47,143 nt of DNA from Bacteroides sp. (lineage in GTDB: Bacteria > Bacteroidota > Bacteroidia > Bacteroidales > UBA7960). Positions 7,806-16,412 of this stretch are shown here, one piece after another (position 1 is the first letter of the stretch; every line of letters begins with the position of its first letter). The stretch spans positions 1-47,143 of the forward strand of contig JAZBOS010000102.1 in assembly GCA_036351255.1 (NCBI GenBank). The letters are read 5' to 3'. Below the pieces are notes generated by a model. That model did no database searches. It worked only from the letters and a program-made list of their open reading frames with translations, and had not been told where the DNA came from. The position numbers and the translations under genes are program-made.

Positions 7806-9662
7806 ATGAAAATTTATAGCGATAACATAAAAAAGCTTGATGCCAAATTACTTAAGCTAAGTAAGTTATTAAATCGTATTTCATTTCTCAGGTTATTGAT
7901 TTTTATTATTTCAAGTATCATTCTTATATACTTGTTTAGTTTAAATTTATTAACTGCCATTCTGATTGTTTTCCCACTATTGATAATAAGTTTTGGTGTT
8001 ACAATCTCGCATCATAACAAAAAAGCTTTCCTGAAAAAGCATACAGCACTCCTGAAAGGTATAAATGAATCCGAGATTTTAAGAGAAAAAGGTAATCTGG
8101 AAGAATTTAATACCGGAAATAAATTTATTAATCAAAATCACCCCTATACCTCTGATCTAGATATTTTTGGACAACACTCCATTTTTCAATTGGTGAATAG
8201 AACAACTACAGAGTCTGGCACGATACTTTTATCTGATTGGCTGTCGGAACCTGCACCCAATAATGAAATACTTGACAGACAAAATGCCATAAAGGAATTA
8301 TCTCCCAAATTGGATTGGAGGCAAGATTTCCAGGCCTCAGGTATGCACTATGAAAATCAGAAAAGTGATTATTATAAATTGTTAGATTGGGTAGAAGCAC
8401 CTGTGGTTCTATTAAAATATCGACGTATATATATAGCCGTTGCAATAATCCTATCGGTTCTATCATTGCTTGGCTTATTCTTTTTTTTGGTAACCCTGAA
8501 TTCACCAAACAGGTATATTTATTTATCGCTTTCGCTCTTGATTATTATTTTGTTAATCAACAATATGATTTTAAGAAAAGTAAAACCCATAGTAGAAGAA
8601 ATCGTTGAAACCTCACAAGAAAATCTTAACACTTTAAAAGGTTATCGGGCACTTATCAATAAAATTGAATGTGAAAGTTTCAAGTCAAAAAAACTACGCC
8701 AATTACAATCAGTACTCAAACAAAGCAAATATTCAGCATCCCATGAAATTAACAGGCTGTGCAGTTTACTGGAATTCTCTCAGCAAAGACCTATAAAAAA
8801 GATACCAATAGGTGGAAATTACATGTATCCCTTATTCAATAATTTCCTGCTATTAGATATTTACTTGATTATTGGAACAGAACAATGGAAATCAAAAAAT
8901 AAGGCGTTTTTAAAATCATGGGCTGAAGTAGTTAGTGAGTTTGAAGTAATAAATAGTTTTGCAGGTTTTTGCTATTCAAACCCATCATATACATTTCCGG
9001 AAATTACCGATAAAAACAACTTTTTAAATTTTGAGTCGTTGGGACATCCCTTAATACATTCCAATCAACGTGTTTGTAATAATTTTCACTCTGAGGGACA
9101 AGGTAATATTGTTATGATTACCGGTTCCAATATGGGAGGGAAAAGTACTTTTTTAAGGGCTGTAGGCGTGAACCTAGTATTGGCTTTAGCTGGGGCTCCT
9201 TGTTGTGCAAAATTTGGGCAGGTTACGAACCTGAGATTATATACAAGTATGAGAACCCAAGATAATTTGAAAAAAGGAATCTCTTCTTTTTATGCAGAAT
9301 TAAGCAGAATTGAAAAGATGCTGAAACTGATAGAAAGTAGTCACAATGTATTTTTTCTTTTGGATGAGATGTTTAAGGGTACAAACTCAGAAGATAGACA
9401 TAAAGGAGGTTTTTCATTGATTAATCAAATAAGTAAGCTCAAAACGTCAGGAATTATTGCAACACACGATATTAAACTTGCAAAACTATCGGGGAATAAA
9501 ATGTTAGTTACAAATTATAGTTTTAATAGTGAGATTAAAAATGATTCAATGCATTTCAGTTATAAGCTTCAACCCGGTATTTGCAATGACTTTAATGCAA
9601 GTGAGCTAATGAAAAAGAGCGGAATTAAAATTTTATCCGATATTTCTGATGAACGGAATTAA
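7806..9662 (+). CDS. Membrane-anchored MutS-family ATPase
   Basis: A 618-residue protein. The C-terminal part is a MutS domain V ATPase: Walker A GSNMGGKST (440-448), the following FLRAVGVN, Walker B FFLLDE with D520-E521, then FKGTNSEDRHKGG and IATHD. The mismatch-recognition domain of true MutS and the Smr nuclease of MutS2 are both absent. Two pairs of hydrophobic segments (about 28-45/48-66 and 206-228/236-254) suggest it sits in the inner membrane. Such MutS-related membrane proteins are widespread in Bacteroidota, and I know of no assigned function. The start is ATG 7806. The gene is strongly AT-rich compared with later genes in the window. Confidence 0.82.
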   Translation: MKIYSDNIKKLDAKLLKLSKLLNRISFLRLLIFIISSIILIYLFSLNLLTAILIVFPLLIISFGVTISHHNKKAFLKKHTALLKGINESEILREKGNLEEFNTGNKFINQNHPYTSDLDIFGQHSIFQLVNRTTTESGTILLSDWLSEPAPNNEILDRQNAIKELSPKLDWRQDFQASGMHYENQKSDYYKLLDWVEAPVVLLKYRRIYIAVAIILSVLSLLGLFFFLVTLNSPNRYIYLSLSLLIIILLINNMILRKVKPIVEEIVETSQENLNTLKGYRALINKIECESFKSKKLRQLQSVLKQSKYSASHEINRLCSLLEFSQQRPIKKIPIGGNYMYPLFNNFLLLDIYLIIGTEQWKSKNKAFLKSWAEVVSEFEVINSFAGFCYSNPSYTFPEITDKNNFLNFESLGHPLIHSNQRVCNNFHSEGQGNIVMITGSNMGGKSTFLRAVGVNLVLALAGAPCCAKFGQVTNLRLYTSMRTQDNLKKGISSFYAELSRIEKMLKLIESSHNVFFLLDEMFKGTNSEDRHKGGFSLINQISKLKTSGIIATHDIKLAKLSGNKMLVTNYSFNSEIKNDSMHFSYKLQPGICNDFNASELMKKSGIKILSDISDERN

Positions 9663-9888
9663 TAAGTAAAACCTGAAATCGGTAAAGAAGCATTAGACTA
9701 CATACAAAACGCCACACAACATGGTATAGCCAAAAATATCGGGCATGGTGGTCGTTTTATCCCACACATGCGGGACTGATCCGCCTGGGACTTTGCCATG
9801 ATTGGTAATACCGAATCAGGCAGGTCAGCCACTGAGGCAAAACCAGGACTGTTATGGGCAAGCATTCCAAATCAAAAAACATAAGGTT
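9663..9888. other. Intergenic region with possible decayed coding sequence
   Basis: Immediately after the MutS-like stop, one frame reads protein-like sequence (for example ALDYIQNATQHGIAKNIG) to a TGA at 9777-9779, then continues in the same frame to TAA at 9882-9884. It has no start codon at the left. It may be a remnant of a displaced gene; the family is not recognised. Confidence 0.3.
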
Positions 9889-11154
9889 ATGAAAAGTATA
9901 ATTAAAGTCAATCTTATACTTCTATTACTTTCTTCGATTTTCATTCCATTAAATGCACAGGATTACGCAATACCGCATCGCTTTGTTGACAATTATTACT
10001 TCAGAAGCCGTGATATTCAGGTTGACAAAAATATAATTTATGGACAGGCCGAAAATTACAAGGGACAGACCGAAATCCTTGACCTGGATCTCTATTATCC
10101 ATCTGCGGCTGTTGACTCTCTGAAAAAAAAGCCCCTGATTATGCTGGTTCATGGAGGGAGCAAAGGAGATAACTCAAGGACAGAAAAGTACTGTCCGCTT
10201 TTTGCCCAAAGAGGATTTGTGGTCTGTAATATCAACCGAAGGAAAGGCAGGAAGAACAATAAGGAATCTGAGATTTTAAAAGAAGCATACAGGGCAGTGC
10301 AGGATGCCCATGCTGCTTTAAGGTATTTAATATCCAATGCACAAAAATATGGTATTGATACCACTGCAATATTTGTTGGTGGAGTAAGCGCAGGAGCTCT
10401 CACGGCAATGGGGATAAGTTATATGAATCAAACTGACTTTGATAATCATTACCCGGAGATTACTCGGGAACTTGGACGAATCGATAATTCAACAAATGAT
10501 TTAAATACAAAGTTTTCTGTCAGGGGAGTGATTAATATGTGGGGACAAATTGCGGATACTTCATTCATATCTCATGAAGAAGCCCACCATATTCCCGTAA
10601 TTATATTCCATAGTACAGCTGACAGTTCGCAAAGTCCTTATGAAAAAGCCTTACAGTTGGTTAATCGATTTAAGAATCTTGGTGGATGTTACCAGCTTCA
10701 CACCAGTAGCGGTACGGGACATACTGAAGGCATTTCAAAATATTATATCGCAGAACAAACCGGATGTTTCCTGAAATGTGTTTTATGTAATTCATGTATT
10801 TCACTTGTAACCGAAGTTAATAAGGAAGATTTCAGTTGTTTTGATGCTTTAACAATTGATAATTCTAAATATCACAGGTCTTATATTAAGCCAGATCCAT
10901 TAATCATGATCCAATATGAAGGTATTTATAAATCTGAAGGAGGGAAAATAAAAATTGTTTTAGAAAATGAACATTTATTTATTGTAGATGAACAAAATGG
11001 GTTTAAAGCTGAGATGCATCCAGAATCAGAAGATGATTTCTACTTGAGAGATGATAATATTCAGTTTACCTTTATTAGAAATGAAAATGGACAAGTAAAT
11101 GGATTGACTTTTTTCATCGATGCTAAAGAAATAAGTGCAAAAAGGATAAGATAA
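9889..11154 (+). CDS. Exported alpha/beta hydrolase (esterase/lipase type)
   Basis: A 421-residue protein with a signal peptide (residues 1-24, ending NAQ). Its alpha/beta-hydrolase fold has the oxyanion loop VHGG (H88), the nucleophile elbow G-V-S-A-G with S167, acid D245 (HSTADSS) and H278 (GTGHTEG). This arrangement is typical of BD-FAE and acetyl-esterase-like enzymes. A four-cysteine patch (CFLKCVLCNSC) follows near residues 291-301. The last ~90 residues form a small beta domain like those appended to secreted serine hydrolases. The start is ATG 9889; an in-frame TTG at 9802 would place polar residues before the signal peptide. The gene is AT-rich. Confidence 0.82.
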   Translation: MKSIIKVNLILLLLSSIFIPLNAQDYAIPHRFVDNYYFRSRDIQVDKNIIYGQAENYKGQTEILDLDLYYPSAAVDSLKKKPLIMLVHGGSKGDNSRTEKYCPLFAQRGFVVCNINRRKGRKNNKESEILKEAYRAVQDAHAALRYLISNAQKYGIDTTAIFVGGVSAGALTAMGISYMNQTDFDNHYPEITRELGRIDNSTNDLNTKFSVRGVINMWGQIADTSFISHEEAHHIPVIIFHSTADSSQSPYEKALQLVNRFKNLGGCYQLHTSSGTGHTEGISKYYIAEQTGCFLKCVLCNSCISLVTEVNKEDFSCFDALTIDNSKYHRSYIKPDPLIMIQYEGIYKSEGGKIKIVLENEHLFIVDEQNGFKAEMHPESEDDFYLRDDNIQFTFIRNENGQVNGLTFFIDAKEISAKRIR

Positions 11155-11223
11155 TGCTAGTCCATAACATGCAGGGAAATTCGCCCGCAATCGACAACTT
11201 TTCAAACGGTAAAAAAATCTGAG

Positions 11224-11259
11224 AAAAAAAACGGCTGTCCCTTTTTAAGGGAGCAGCCG
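11224..11259 (-). terminator. Rho-independent terminator of the DUF3127 gene
   Basis: On the minus strand a GC-rich stem (CGGCTG...CCCTT, with a bulge) closes over a short A-rich loop and is followed by eight Us (A-run at 11224-11231 on the plus strand). It lies 23 bases after the DUF3127 stop codon. Confidence 0.75.
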
Positions 11260-11281
11260 CTAAACTTTTTGCACGACGGGC

Positions 11282-11638
11282 TTAGAACGGGAGGTCGTCC
11301 TGGCCTTCGTAGGGTTCCAGCGGGGGTTCACCCGGAGGGGGAAAATCGGGGGCTTCATTGCTGCCGGTAGCAGCCTGCACCTTGTCCACTTTCCAGGCTT
11401 TCACCGAGGTGAACCATTTGCCGTTGTATTCGCGGCTTTCTATATCGATGGAGGCTGTGACCTCTTCGCCGGTTTTCAGGGCTACCTGGTCTATTTTGTC
11501 ACCCCAAAGGGCGATGCATACTTTCCTGGGGTACTGCCCGGGCACCTCAAGGATGAACTCCTGTCGGCGCCAGATTCCGTTACGTCCCTGCCCGCTTTGT
11601 TCGGTTAAAATCTCAACTACTTTGCCGGTGATTTCCAT
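11282..11638 (-). CDS. DUF3127 protein (SSB/OB-fold-like)
   Basis: A 118-residue protein. Residues 1-88 match the DUF3127 family pattern found in Bacteroidota (MEITGKVVEIL, Q-S-G-x-G-R-N-G, CIALWGD, SREYNGKWFT-x-V-x-AW), which is predicted to adopt an OB fold. The tail is Pro/Gly/Glu-rich and disordered-looking and ends in D-D-L-P-F. That closely resembles the acidic D-D-D-I-P-F tip through which bacterial SSB recruits repair and replication proteins. A role in single-stranded nucleic acid binding is therefore likely but inferred. Monocistronic, with its own -7 box (11668-11675) and terminator. Confidence 0.85.
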   Translation of the reverse strand: MEITGKVVEILTEQSGQGRNGIWRRQEFILEVPGQYPRKVCIALWGDKIDQVALKTGEEVTASIDIESREYNGKWFTSVKAWKVDKVQAATGSNEAPDFPPPGEPPLEPYEGQDDLPF

Positions 11639-11667
11639 TCTTCATTAATTTTGAATATCAAAAGGCT

Positions 11668-11675
11668 CAAAAGTA
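11668..11675 (-). promoter_or_regulatory. -7 box TACTTTTG for the DUF3127 gene
   Basis: On the minus strand TACTTTTG fits the Bacteroidetes TAnnTTTG consensus. It would place transcription start about 23 bases before the ATG. No TTTG is found at the ideal upstream distance. Confidence 0.4.
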
Positions 11676-11726
11676 CAATTTATTTCGCAAAGGGCCCGGC
11701 AAATCTTATTCAAAAAAAGCCCGGAT

Positions 11727-12707
11727 ATGTTAACATTATTAAGGTTTCAAAGGGTCTGCATGGTTTTTTCTTTATTGCTTTTCCTGATGATGGTGTCCTG
11801 CCAGCCGGGTAAAAAAGCAACCCAAAGGAGCACTCTACCCTTTTCAAACAGTCGATTCAGCATAGTTGATGGGGTTCGGCTGCATTACCGGACCTGGTCT
11901 GCCGAAGGGGACATTCGGCGGGGGACGGTATTACTAGTGCACGGTTTCAGCGGTTCAACCTTTTCTTGGGAAAGAACTGCACCGGTTTTGCAACAAGCAG
12001 GTTTTGAAGTGGTAGCCATCGACATCCCGCCCTTTGGTTACAGCGACAAATCGCCCCGGCTGAATGCCTCGGTCACGGCCAGGGCAGTCTTGCTGAAACA
12101 ATGGCAGGACAGCCTTTTTCCCGGAAGGGAATGGCACCTGGTGGGGCACAGCATGGGGGCTGGCATCGTGGAGGCCATGGCCCTGATGTATCCTGAGCAA
12201 ACCCTCAGCACCGTGTTTGTGGCCGGGGCAGTTTTCGGCCAAGTAAATGCCGCTGAACCGCAGCGTCAGTCCCTGCTAAGGTTCAAACCAGTCCAGACCC
12301 TGATGGGTAACCTGGCCGAAGCCTGGTTTATCACCCCCCGTCGCATTGGCGGTTTACTGGAATCGGCCTACGGCAGTCCGCCAGGACGCGAAGCCATCAT
12401 GGCCTATTACCATCCGCTGCAAATTTCGGGGACGGCCAGGGCTATCCTTGCCGGCTCCGTCGGTAGTTATGATATCACCGACCTGAAGGCACAGGATTTG
12501 CAAGGGCCCTTGCTGGGCATCTGGGGCGAAAACGATACCTGGGTGCCACTGGAGGGCAGGCACAAGGTGCTTGACCAGATGCCAGGGATAAAAATTGAAG
12601 TAATTCCCGGGGCCGGGCACAACCCAATGGAAACCCATCCGGATGCATTCAACAAGATCCTTCTGGAGTTTCTAGCACCTCTGGCGACCCTGAAAACGAC
12701 CTACTGA
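11727..12707 (+). CDS. Lipoprotein alpha/beta hydrolase
   Basis: A 326-residue hydrolase with a lipoprotein signal: hydrophobic residues 10-22 and lipobox V-S-C with C25. The fold signatures are complete: HGFSGS oxyanion loop, G-H-S-M-G nucleophile elbow (S142), acid D270 (GENDTW) and H298 (GAGHNP), with a lid region around 185-235. It resembles the proline-iminopeptidase/haloalkane-dehalogenase branch, but the substrate cannot be told. As a lipoprotein it probably faces the periplasm or outer membrane. Its last 7 bases overlap the convergent aminotransferase gene, so the two share their 3' ends without a separating terminator. Confidence 0.85.
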   Translation: MLTLLRFQRVCMVFSLLLFLMMVSCQPGKKATQRSTLPFSNSRFSIVDGVRLHYRTWSAEGDIRRGTVLLVHGFSGSTFSWERTAPVLQQAGFEVVAIDIPPFGYSDKSPRLNASVTARAVLLKQWQDSLFPGREWHLVGHSMGAGIVEAMALMYPEQTLSTVFVAGAVFGQVNAAEPQRQSLLRFKPVQTLMGNLAEAWFITPRRIGGLLESAYGSPPGREAIMAYYHPLQISGTARAILAGSVGSYDITDLKAQDLQGPLLGIWGENDTWVPLEGRHKVLDQMPGIKIEVIPGAGHNPMETHPDAFNKILLEFLAPLATLKTTY

Positions 12708-13534
12708 AGCCTTGCACGGCGCAGGTATTCCTCCACTTCATGGTTGAAAGCGGCCTGCAGCTTGCGGATCATGGGAAGGTCGGGCGGATACAGCCATTCG
12801 TCAATGCGGAATGCGGGCAATACCTTGCGTGAGGTACCGGTGATGAATACCCCATCCTTTTCGGCCAGGCTGCTTTCGGGAACTTTCTGTTCCTTCAGCG
12901 GAATATTCAGGTCGCGGCAAAGCTTCACCACATGCTTGCGGGTGACTCCGGGCAGAACATCCTCAATGGGCGGGGTGATGAGCTCATCGCCACAGACAAA
13001 AAACACGTTTGACCGGCTGCCCTCGGTAATGCATCCCTGCTCGTCAACCAACAGGGTCTCATAAACCTGCTGTTCCTGCTTGATGGCATTGGTATCGCTG
13101 CGCAGGCCAACATCCATCACCTTGGCATTGGGGTTGTTCCTGATGCCCTGGTGAAGTGCCAGGGCTACCCCATGCTCAAACTGTTCATCGCTTGGATACT
13201 GGTGCTCCATCACATAGATCAGGAAAGCGCCAACCTCATCCCCTTCATCCGGAAGCACAACAACCTTGATGTTGCCCTCATTCAACTGGTTGGCATCAAT
13301 TAGTTTCTTCACCTGATTAATAAAATCACCGGGAACAATATCTACAGAAAGGCCGCTCAATTTAACGGTCTGCCTGAGCCGCTCCTGGTGATCGTCAATA
13401 AACAAAGGAATCCCCTCAATCACCCGGAAAACCTCATAGACATAATGGGGTTTGGATAGAAAGTCGCAGGCGAAGGAAGTGGCTTCAAGCAACTGCCCGT
13501 TGCGTAAAAAGTATTTGCCGAGACATTCAGCCAT
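12701..13534 (-). CDS. Class IV aminotransferase (BCAT/aminodeoxychorismate lyase type)
   Basis: A 277-residue PLP enzyme of the D-amino-acid/branched-chain aminotransferase fold. Visible signatures are the PLP lysine in TNAIKQEQQ (K152), the phosphate-binding region ITEGSRSNVFFV, LPGVTRK and FITGTSRKVLP. The length suits PabC or IlvE-like enzymes. The usual branched-chain aminotransferase N-terminal residues are not clear, so PabC-type (folate) and transaminase roles both stay open. The start is the internal ATG at 13534: the frame extends to 13582, but the extra 16 residues (CKFPYLCRKNQ) look unlike the family and overlap a -7 box. Confidence 0.82.
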   Translation of the reverse strand: MAECLGKYFLRNGQLLEATSFACDFLSKPHYVYEVFRVIEGIPLFIDDHQERLRQTVKLSGLSVDIVPGDFINQVKKLIDANQLNEGNIKVVVLPDEGDEVGAFLIYVMEHQYPSDEQFEHGVALALHQGIRNNPNAKVMDVGLRSDTNAIKQEQQVYETLLVDEQGCITEGSRSNVFFVCGDELITPPIEDVLPGVTRKHVVKLCRDLNIPLKEQKVPESSLAEKDGVFITGTSRKVLPAFRIDEWLYPPDLPMIRKLQAAFNHEVEEYLRRARLQ

Positions 13535-13550
13535 GGCCTGATTTTTGCGG

Positions 13551-13558
13551 CAAAGGTA
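13551..13558 (-). promoter_or_regulatory. -7 box TACCTTTG for the class IV aminotransferase
   Basis: The minus strand reads TACCTTTG, matching TAnnTTTG. A TTG lies 23 bases farther upstream, a little too far for the ideal -33 position. It would give a leader of about 10 bases and supports the start at 13534. Confidence 0.35.
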
Positions 13559-13825
13559 AGGGAATTTACAAACCTTCTCCACAAGTAAAGAAGCTTAATG
13601 CTATTACTTTCAAGGATAGAATTATTAATGAAAATTAATCCCCATTAAGTTTATTAATTTTTTTATTATTGCAGATGCATTTTTCTTCATGCTTGGCTTT
13701 TTTTGAGTATCGGAGAATTCCAAGCGATTGTTTGCCCTATTAAAAGGAATTTCCAATCAACCGACTTTTCTTTTCAACTTATTATCAACCAGAATCCATT
13801 ATTATTAACCAAAAAAACATAACCA

Positions 13826-16315
13826 ATGAAGAGAATTTTTACTTTTTTTGTCGTTTTGTTTATCTCCGCGAGTGTTTTCGGTCAGCAGAACCAATTCCGC
13901 TGGGCCACGACCGCAGGCGGAACCTCGGCTGATTTTGGCGAGGGTGTTGCTACCGATCAAACAGGCAATGCCTATATTACCGGTACTTTTCGCTATTCGA
14001 TGAACCTTTTGGGTACTGAAATTGTGCCTGTGAGTCAGCAAAACACCATGTTCCTGGCCAAGGTTTCCCCTGAAAAGGAACTGGCATGGGCCGTTACAGC
14101 CGAAGCTGACGGAACCACAGGGGCAGGTGGATTTAAAACCGTTTACAAAAACGGATATGTATACCTGATGGGTGACTTCAGGGGCAACGCCACCTTTTTC
14201 TCCTCTGATTTTTCGGAAACCACCCTGGTATCAGAGACCCGTGCCCTGTTTATTGCAAAATATACAGAGAATGGCATCCTGGAATGGGTCCGTAAAATGG
14301 AATCGAGCAATTCCATTGGCATTATCCTGACCGGGAGCGCCAATAACCTGGCCGTGGATGATGCGGGAGCAGTTTATTTCAGCACCCACTTTAAGAGCGA
14401 CATCAATCTTGACGGAACAATGGTGATACCAGATCCGGAAGGGTTGAATACCAACTATTTCTACCTGGCGGCTAAATTTGATGCCCTGGGTGCTTATCAG
14501 TGGCATTGGAACTCGACGCATACGGGTGACGACAGGGGGCAGGACATTGCCATTACTCCTTCGGGGAATGTCATTTTCTCGGTAAAATATGCAAGTGCAT
14601 TAACTGTCAATGGGGTTACCACCGAAAATGCTACCGGTGGGATGGCTATCATTGAAGTGCAGGCCGATGGGACCTATGTCTGGGATCACCATATCCTGAC
14701 TTCTTCTGCCATAGCAAGTCAATCGATCATTACGGCCCTTGAAACCGATGCCGACAATAACGTATACATAGGCGGGCAAAACCGGACCACCCTCACTTGG
14801 GATACGGAAACGGACTTTGAACCTGTTAACGCTTCCTATCTGAGTGCCTTTGTCATCAAACTCAACGCAGAGCGGGAAATCGTATGGGCCAACTTTTTCG
14901 GGAACCCAGACTATAATGACAACCTCTCGGCCGTAAAGATATCGCCGGAAGGGAAAATTTATGCTGCCGGCGTGGTCAGAGGAACTGTTGAATTCAATGA
15001 GAACCTGAGCATCACCACCAATGGAGATGCCAATGATATTTTCTGGGCTGCCTTCTCCCCTGAAGGCATAGCCATTGAAGCGGGTACCTTCGGGGGCACA
15101 AGCGCCGAGATCTGCAGCGATATGGCCATTTCGCCCAACAATGACATTTACCTGTTCGGGCGATTCCAGAATGAACTGGTGGCCGGCGAAGAGAGCTATA
15201 ACTCGGCGGGCAGTTTTGACTTCTATCTGATCAAAATGGGGGACCTGAGCGATAATGCCCTGCTTTCGGAAATCCTCATCAATGAGGTCGCCCTGGAAGG
15301 CTTTGATGCGGAAACGTTTGCCTATACCGTTTCACTTCCTGCCTTTTCTTCTGAGATCCCAGTGGTTTCCGCCACTGCTGCAGATGAGACAGCAGAGGTC
15401 ACCATTGTTCAGGCTGTTAACATTGACGGAACAGAGGCTGAACGCACCGCTGTGATCAGCGTGGTTGCTGAAGACCCCGAGTTTACCAGCGAATATACAG
15501 TTACTTTCCGGGTGATGAGCAGTGATGCCAGCCTGACGGATATCTTGCTTGACGGCATTTCGGTGGAAGGCTTTGATTCAGAGGTGTATGAATATTATTT
15601 TTCGCTGGCTAACGATGAGCAGATCCCGGAAGTGACGGCATTTCCTACTGACGAAAATGCCACAGTTACAATAGGCGAACCCATTGAACCTACCGGTGAA
15701 GAGATCTACTGGGTGGTTGAAATTGAGGTCACTGCAGAAGACCCGCTTTACAGCTCGGTTTACACCGTATCGTTCAGATACATGGAAACCAATGCCAACC
15801 TGGCGGAGATCACCCTTGACGAGGTGGCCCTGGAAGGTTTCGATCCGGAAATCCTGGATTACGAGGTGACCCTTCCTTTGGGTTCTACTGAAGTTCCGGT
15901 GGTTGATGCAGTGGCTGCCAATGAAAATGCAAGCGTAGACATTACCCAGGCCACTGATCTGCTCGGAGATGAGGCAGCAAGGACCGCAACCATTGTAGTC
16001 ACCGCCGAGGATGAGGATTATTCGCAAACCTATACCATCGTTTTCGATCGGGATGTAACAGGTATCGACAACCCTGGTTCAACGGAATTCAGGGTTTTCC
16101 CCAATCCTACTATCGGTTTACTCAATATTACGGGAATTTCGAATACAGTAAAAGCCATCAGTTTGCACAATATTACAGGCCAAATCATTTGGAACAGCCT
16201 TGAAATAGATCGTTCAGCCCAAATAGACCTCGTGGATATGCCAGGGGGCATTTATATGCTGCGCATCGTTCACAACCATGGCAAAGTTGAAGTCATCAAG
16301 GTTATCAAGCGATAA
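13826..16315 (+). CDS. T9SS-secreted beta-propeller/cadherin-like protein
   Basis: An 829-residue protein with a Sec signal (residues 1-19, ending VFGQ). Residues about 22-475 hold SBBP-type propeller repeats: recurring motifs such as FRWATTAGG, TDQTGNAYITG, VYLMGDF and ISPEGKIYAAG. Three cadherin-like beta-sandwich repeats follow (about 478-565, 566-652 and 653-742), each with the pattern L-x-E-I-x-L-x-E-V-x-L-E-G-F-D and ending Y-T-V-x-F-R/D. The C-terminal ~75 residues are a T9SS type A sorting domain (FRVFPNPTIG, GQIIWN, PGGIYMLRI, KVIKR). The protein is expected to be exported through T9SS and attached to the cell surface, probably as an adhesin or matrix protein. Confidence 0.88.
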   Translation: MKRIFTFFVVLFISASVFGQQNQFRWATTAGGTSADFGEGVATDQTGNAYITGTFRYSMNLLGTEIVPVSQQNTMFLAKVSPEKELAWAVTAEADGTTGAGGFKTVYKNGYVYLMGDFRGNATFFSSDFSETTLVSETRALFIAKYTENGILEWVRKMESSNSIGIILTGSANNLAVDDAGAVYFSTHFKSDINLDGTMVIPDPEGLNTNYFYLAAKFDALGAYQWHWNSTHTGDDRGQDIAITPSGNVIFSVKYASALTVNGVTTENATGGMAIIEVQADGTYVWDHHILTSSAIASQSIITALETDADNNVYIGGQNRTTLTWDTETDFEPVNASYLSAFVIKLNAEREIVWANFFGNPDYNDNLSAVKISPEGKIYAAGVVRGTVEFNENLSITTNGDANDIFWAAFSPEGIAIEAGTFGGTSAEICSDMAISPNNDIYLFGRFQNELVAGEESYNSAGSFDFYLIKMGDLSDNALLSEILINEVALEGFDAETFAYTVSLPAFSSEIPVVSATAADETAEVTIVQAVNIDGTEAERTAVISVVAEDPEFTSEYTVTFRVMSSDASLTDILLDGISVEGFDSEVYEYYFSLANDEQIPEVTAFPTDENATVTIGEPIEPTGEEIYWVVEIEVTAEDPLYSSVYTVSFRYMETNANLAEITLDEVALEGFDPEILDYEVTLPLGSTEVPVVDAVAANENASVDITQATDLLGDEAARTATIVVTAEDEDYSQTYTIVFDRDVTGIDNPGSTEFRVFPNPTIGLLNITGISNTVKAISLHNITGQIIWNSLEIDRSAQIDLVDMPGGIYMLRIVHNHGKVEVIKVIKR

Positions 16316-16322
16316 TTTTCAG

Positions 16323-16368
16323 GATCAGGCTGTGAAAGAGTGACTTTCACAGCCTGATCTTTCTTTTG
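16323..16368 (+). terminator. Strong rho-independent terminator with 16-bp perfect stem
   Basis: The arm GATCAGGCTGTGAAAG (16323-16338) pairs perfectly with 16344-16359 around a 5-base loop (AGTGA), followed by TTTCTTTTG. It starts 8 bases after the stop of the propeller protein gene. Confidence 0.88.
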
Positions 16369-16412
16369 CCCTTTCATTTTTCCTTCAGATAAAAATTTTT
16401 ATCCTTACCGTG

